DNA of 9,473 bases from a bacterium (GTDB lineage: Bacteria; Arandabacterota; Arandabacteria; Arandabacterales; Arandabacteraceae). The notes beneath the pieces were generated by a model. It was not told where the DNA came from. It made no database searches and was given only the letters and a program-made list of their open reading frames with translations. Shown here piece after piece: positions 6,307 through 9,473 of this stretch; position 1 is the stretch's first letter; the number at the start of each line of letters is the position of its first letter. The position numbers and the translations under genes are program-made. The DNA is taken from the NCBI GenBank assembly GCA_025774405.1, contig JALGWB010000061.1, forward strand, positions 888 to 10,360. The letters are read 5' to 3'.

Positions 6307-8068
6307 GAGGATAGTAGGAAAAGTCGGCAGGGTTGTGGGTCCAGTCGTTGAGGCTTATGACGTCAGCGGCGTTGAAATGCTCGAGCTGGTTTTTGTCGGT
6401 GACGAACGGCTTGTCGGTGAGATTGTCAGGATCAATCGGGACAGGGCATGGATCCAGGTATATGAGGATACGACCGGTCTTCGTCCAGGTACACCTGTCT
6501 ATGGACAGGGTGAGCCACTTTCGGTTGAGCTCGGTCCCGGTCTGGTTGGCAGCATCTATGATGGTATCCAGCGCCCGCTCGATATGATAAGGGCTCGCTC
6601 CGGTGATTTTGTTGCAAAGGGTGTTCACATCCCGGCCCTCGATAGAGATCGTGAGTGGCATTTTGTGCCGGCGATTGCAGGTGGTAAGCATGTCGAGGGT
6701 GGAACCGTAATTGGTACTGTTCAGGAGACAGAAATCATAGAGCATTGCGTAACAGTCCCGCCGGATCTTGAGGGCGAATTGATCGAGATAGCACCTGAAG
6801 GTGACTACAAGATCGACCGTCCGATTGCTCGCCTGAAAAGAGATGACGCCGAGTTTGAGCTAAAGCTCTTTCAAAAATGGCCTGTCAGGGTCGGACGACC
6901 ATACAGGAAGCGGCTGCCCCACAATGAACCGTTGATCACAGGGCAACGTGTTCTGGATACCCTCTTCCCGGTTGCGCGTGGTGGGGTGGTAGTTGTGCCT
7001 GGCGGATTCGGAACAGGCAAGACCATGATTCAGCACGCCCTTGCAAAATGGTGTGATGCCAATATCGTGGTTTATATCGGTTGTGGTGAGCGTGGCAATG
7101 AGATGACTGAAGTTCTTCTGGAGTTTCCAAAACTCATGGATCCACGGACGGGCAAGTATCTCATGGAGCGCACGATCCTGATCGCCAATACCTCGAATAT
7201 GCCAGTTGCTGCCAGGGAGGCAAGCATCTACACCGGAATCACCATTGCTGAGTACTATCGTGACATGGGCTACCATGTTGCGGTGATGGCTGACTCAACT
7301 TCGCGTTGGGCTGAAGCCCTGCGGGAGCTATCGGGTAGAATGGAAGAGATGCCTGCAGATGAAGGTTTCCCGGCCTATCTCCCAACGAGGCTGGCGGAGT
7401 TCTATGAAAGGGCTGGAATGGTTGAAACCCTTTCTGGCAAACTTGGCTCGATTACTACCATTGGGGCTGTATCACCTCCGGGTGGGGATTTTTCGGAACC
7501 GGTTACTCAGCATACCAAGCGCTTCGTTAGAGCATTCTGGGCGCTTGATAAGCAACTGGCCAATGCTCGCCACTATCCGGCAGTAAGCTGGCTTGACAGC
7601 TACAGCGAGTACACAGAGGATGTCGGTGAATGGTGGGATCAACAGACTTCCGGTGAATGGCAGCAGCTGAGATCGGAGATCATGTCCATAATGCAGCGAG
7701 AGGCACGGCTTGAACGAGTTGTAAAGCTTGTCGGTGCAGATGTTCTTCCCGATAGCCAGCGTTTGATTCTTGAGACTGCAAAGATATTCAAGACCGCTTT
7801 CCTTCAACAGCATGCTTACGATGAGGTAGATGCCTTCTGTGTAGCGGAGAAGCAGTATCGGATGCTCAAGATCATAGTCACTTTCTACAAACTGGCATCA
7901 GAGGCTATCAAGAAGGGAGCAACGCTTGTCGGGCTGAAGAAGCTCGGAGTGATGCGTGATATTATGCAGATGAAATACGAATATCGGAATGAGGATGCAT
8001 CAAAGCTCCAGGAGCTTCAAACCAAACTTGAGGAGGCTATTGGCGAATATGCAGCAACCTTCGAGTGA
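6299..8068 (+). CDS. atpA: A/V-type ATPase catalytic subunit A
   Basis: This 589-residue protein is the catalytic nucleotide-binding subunit of the A3B3 head and hydrolyses or makes ATP. After the N-terminal beta-barrel (GKVGRVVGPVVEA, residues 7-19), it has the family's insert, the so-called non-homologous region, at roughly residues 110-190. The P-loop is GGFGTGKT (235-242) with Lys241. GCGERGNEMTE (261-271) contains the catalytic Glu264, and NTSNMPVAAREASIYTG and MADSTSRWAEALRE are conserved head motifs. The second P-loop residue is Gly rather than the Pro of many archaeal and Enterococcus or Thermus proteins (GPFG). Length is usual (about 575-595). The start ATG 6299 overlaps subunit E by eight bases with GGAGAG 13 bases upstream, and the end overlaps the likely start of subunit B by 20 bases. 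All key catalytic residues are present, so it should be active. Confidence 0.98.
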   Translation: MSERIVGKVGRVVGPVVEAYDVSGVEMLELVFVGDERLVGEIVRINRDRAWIQVYEDTTGLRPGTPVYGQGEPLSVELGPGLVGSIYDGIQRPLDMIRARSGDFVAKGVHIPALDRDREWHFVPAIAGGKHVEGGTVIGTVQETEIIEHCVTVPPDLEGELIEIAPEGDYKIDRPIARLKRDDAEFELKLFQKWPVRVGRPYRKRLPHNEPLITGQRVLDTLFPVARGGVVVVPGGFGTGKTMIQHALAKWCDANIVVYIGCGERGNEMTEVLLEFPKLMDPRTGKYLMERTILIANTSNMPVAAREASIYTGITIAEYYRDMGYHVAVMADSTSRWAEALRELSGRMEEMPADEGFPAYLPTRLAEFYERAGMVETLSGKLGSITTIGAVSPPGGDFSEPVTQHTKRFVRAFWALDKQLANARHYPAVSWLDSYSEYTEDVGEWWDQQTSGEWQQLRSEIMSIMQREARLERVVKLVGADVLPDSQRLILETAKIFKTAFLQQHAYDEVDAFCVAEKQYRMLKIIVTFYKLASEAIKKGATLVGLKKLGVMRDIMQMKYEYRNEDASKLQELQTKLEEAIGEYAATFE

Positions 8069-9452
8069 GCAGCAACACCTTCTCGACCAGCGTGAATACG
8101 TTGGGGTTGACGAGATATATGGACCGATTGTCGCCATCAGCGGTATCCACGACGTTGGTTACAATGAGCTCGTTGAGGTGCTGGGTGACGATGGGCAAGT
8201 CCGCCTGGGTATGACCCTTGAGGTTGCATCGGGGGCAGCAATCGTTCAGGTCTTTGAAGGAACGTCAGGCCTGAAACTGGCGACAACAAGGGTCCGTTTC
8301 AGAGGGGAACCACTTCGGATGCCTGTGTCTTCGGAAGTATTGGGAAGGGTGTTCGATGGACTTGGAAGGCCAATTGATGGTGGTCCTGATCCGGTTGGAG
8401 AGGCACGTGATGTCAATGGCTTGCCCGTGAATCCAACAGCTCGCGAATATCCCCGGCAGTTCATTCAGACAGGCATATCGGCAATCGATGGTATGAATAC
8501 GCTTGTTCGGGGGCAGAAGCTACCGATTTTCTCAGGCAGTGGACTTCCTCACATGCAACTGGTTGCCCAGATAACCCGCCAGGCAAAGATCGTCGGTGAA
8601 GATACCCCATTTGCTGTCATCTTTGCCGGTATGGGAATTAAACATGACGAAGCCATGTTTTACATACACAATTTTGAGGAGTCTGGTGCTATGGAGCGTG
8701 CCGCCGTTTTCCTGAGTCTCGCCGATGCACCGTCAGTTGAAAGATTGGTCACACCGAGGGTGGCCCTGACCGTGGCCGAATATCTGGCAATCGAGAGGGG
8801 TATGCATGTTTTGGTGATCCTGACCGATATGACGAATTATTGCGAGGCTCTGCGAGAGATTTCAACTGAGCGTGAAGAGATACCAAGCCGCAAGGGTTAC
8901 CCTGGCCATCTCTATAGCGACCTGGCAAGCATCTACGAAAGGTCTGGGATGATTCAGGACAAACCTGGATCGATTACCCAGATGCCAGTCGTGACGATGC
9001 CAAATGATGACATCTCACATCCGATTCCTGACCTTTCCGGTTACATTACCGAAGGGCAGATTGTGCTCGAAAGGGATCTCAATCAGCGGGGGATTTATCC
9101 ACCAATTGCTGGTTTGCCTTCGCTTTCACGCCTGATGAAGGATGGTATAGGTGAGGGCATGACAAGGGAGGATCACGCTCACCTGGCAAGTCAGCTGTTT
9201 GCTGCCTATGCCCATGTCAAGGACATCAGAGCTCTCGCTTCGGTAATCGGTGAAGAGGAGCTCAGTCCTCTTGATCATACCTACTTGAAGTTTGGCGATG
9301 CCTTCGAAAGGCAGTTTCTCAGCCAGGGTTTGAACGAAGACCGCTCCATAGAGCAAACCCTTGATTTAGGCTGGAAGGTGCTCTCGATTCTGCCGCGTGA
9401 GGAGCTTCATCGAATAACTGAGGAAGAGATCAGAAAGTACTACGGCAAGTGA
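8049..9452 (+). CDS. atpB: A/V-type ATPase non-catalytic subunit B
   Basis: This 467-residue protein is the B subunit that alternates with A in the head and supplies the arginine finger to the catalytic site. The N-terminal barrel carries the segment REYVGVDEIYGPIVAISG. RGQKLPIFSGSGLPH replaces a true P-loop, as expected for the non-catalytic subunit. YLAIERGMHVLVILTDMTNY and PSLSRLMKDGIG are diagnostic; Arg361 in the latter is the conserved arginine finger. I chose ATG 8049 because length and N-terminus then match the family; the frame is open further upstream inside subunit A, but that part resembles no family member. AGGAGG (8031-8036) is 12 bases before ATG 8049, rather far, and only three bases before an in-frame TTG at 8040, so the exact start is not certain. 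It overlaps the end of subunit A by 20 bases. Confidence 0.97.
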   Translation: MQQPSSEQQHLLDQREYVGVDEIYGPIVAISGIHDVGYNELVEVLGDDGQVRLGMTLEVASGAAIVQVFEGTSGLKLATTRVRFRGEPLRMPVSSEVLGRVFDGLGRPIDGGPDPVGEARDVNGLPVNPTAREYPRQFIQTGISAIDGMNTLVRGQKLPIFSGSGLPHMQLVAQITRQAKIVGEDTPFAVIFAGMGIKHDEAMFYIHNFEESGAMERAAVFLSLADAPSVERLVTPRVALTVAEYLAIERGMHVLVILTDMTNYCEALREISTEREEIPSRKGYPGHLYSDLASIYERSGMIQDKPGSITQMPVVTMPNDDISHPIPDLSGYITEGQIVLERDLNQRGIYPPIAGLPSLSRLMKDGIGEGMTREDHAHLASQLFAAYAHVKDIRALASVIGEEELSPLDHTYLKFGDAFERQFLSQGLNEDRSIEQTLDLGWKVLSILPREELHRITEEEIRKYYGK

Positions 9453-9455
9453 TTA

Positions 9456-9473
9456 ATGGCCAGATACGAAATT
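9456..9473 (+). CDS. atpD: A/V-type ATPase central shaft subunit D, first six codons (runs off right edge)
   Basis: An ATG three bases after the stop of subunit B opens MARYEI and continues to the end of the window. In A/V-type operons subunit D, the coiled-coil rotor shaft that pairs with F, almost always follows B, and D proteins often begin with a similar short segment before a PTR motif. Only six codons are visible, so the call rests mainly on position. No strong Shine-Dalgarno is seen, so coupling to B is likely. Confidence 0.7.

Noticed and set aside
6290..7276. Minus-strand frames of 151 and 138 codons opposite subunit A
   Set aside because: They mirror a strongly conserved coding sequence and show no family motif or start signal.
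7989..8048. Upstream extension of subunit B by 20 residues inside subunit A
   Set aside because: The extra residues do not resemble B subunits; ATG 8049 gives the usual length and N-terminus.
1..9473. An undescribed defence, mobile or CRISPR-type system
   Set aside because: No repeat array, transposase, recombinase, nuclease or defence-family protein is present; nearly all coding space is explained by the ATPase operon and the peptidase.

Overview
This window holds almost all of an A/V-type (archaeal/vacuolar-type) rotary ATPase operon from what looks like a bacterium. The evidence for a bacterium is three good sigma70-like promoters (TTGACC-17-TACAAT on the minus strand, TTGACA-18-TAGAGT and TTGACC-17-TATAGT on the plus strand) and Shine-Dalgarno sequences before several genes. 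GC content is moderate, about half by eye. I cannot assign a phylum from the sequence alone.

Layout. Bases 1-167 carry, on the minus strand, the start of a gene that resembles the N-terminus of a GT-B glycosyltransferase; it runs off the left edge. Bases 168-330 are a divergent intergenic region with back-to-back promoters. A clostripain-family (C11) cysteine peptidase follows at 331-1491, without a recognisable signal peptide. A 152-base gap (1492-1643) contains a weak terminator-like hairpin and then a strong promoter that appears to start the ATPase operon.

From 1644 to the right edge the plus strand is densely packed with ATPase subunit genes in the order G/H, C, I, K, F, E, A, B and the first six codons of D. 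Junctions are 4-base ATGA-type overlaps, longer overlaps of 8-20 bases, or gaps of 1-4 bases, so translation is probably coupled.

How they work together. A and B form the catalytic hexamer (A has the intact P-loop and catalytic Glu, B the arginine finger). D and F form the central shaft, and C is the socket on the membrane ring. E and G/H are the paired coiled-coil peripheral stalks that hold the head to I. Subunit I supplies the essential Arg next to the K ring, and K carries the ion-binding Glu. Every A-type core subunit is accounted for, D only by its first codons. The residues around the K glutamate suggest proton rather than sodium coupling, which is an inference.

I found no clearly new biological system. 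The items most worth a second look are the non-classical gene order, the leader peptide on subunit K, the dedicated promoter before subunit G/H, and the peptidase and glycosyltransferase neighbours. No tRNA, rRNA, CRISPR array, insertion sequence or frameshifted gene was seen.
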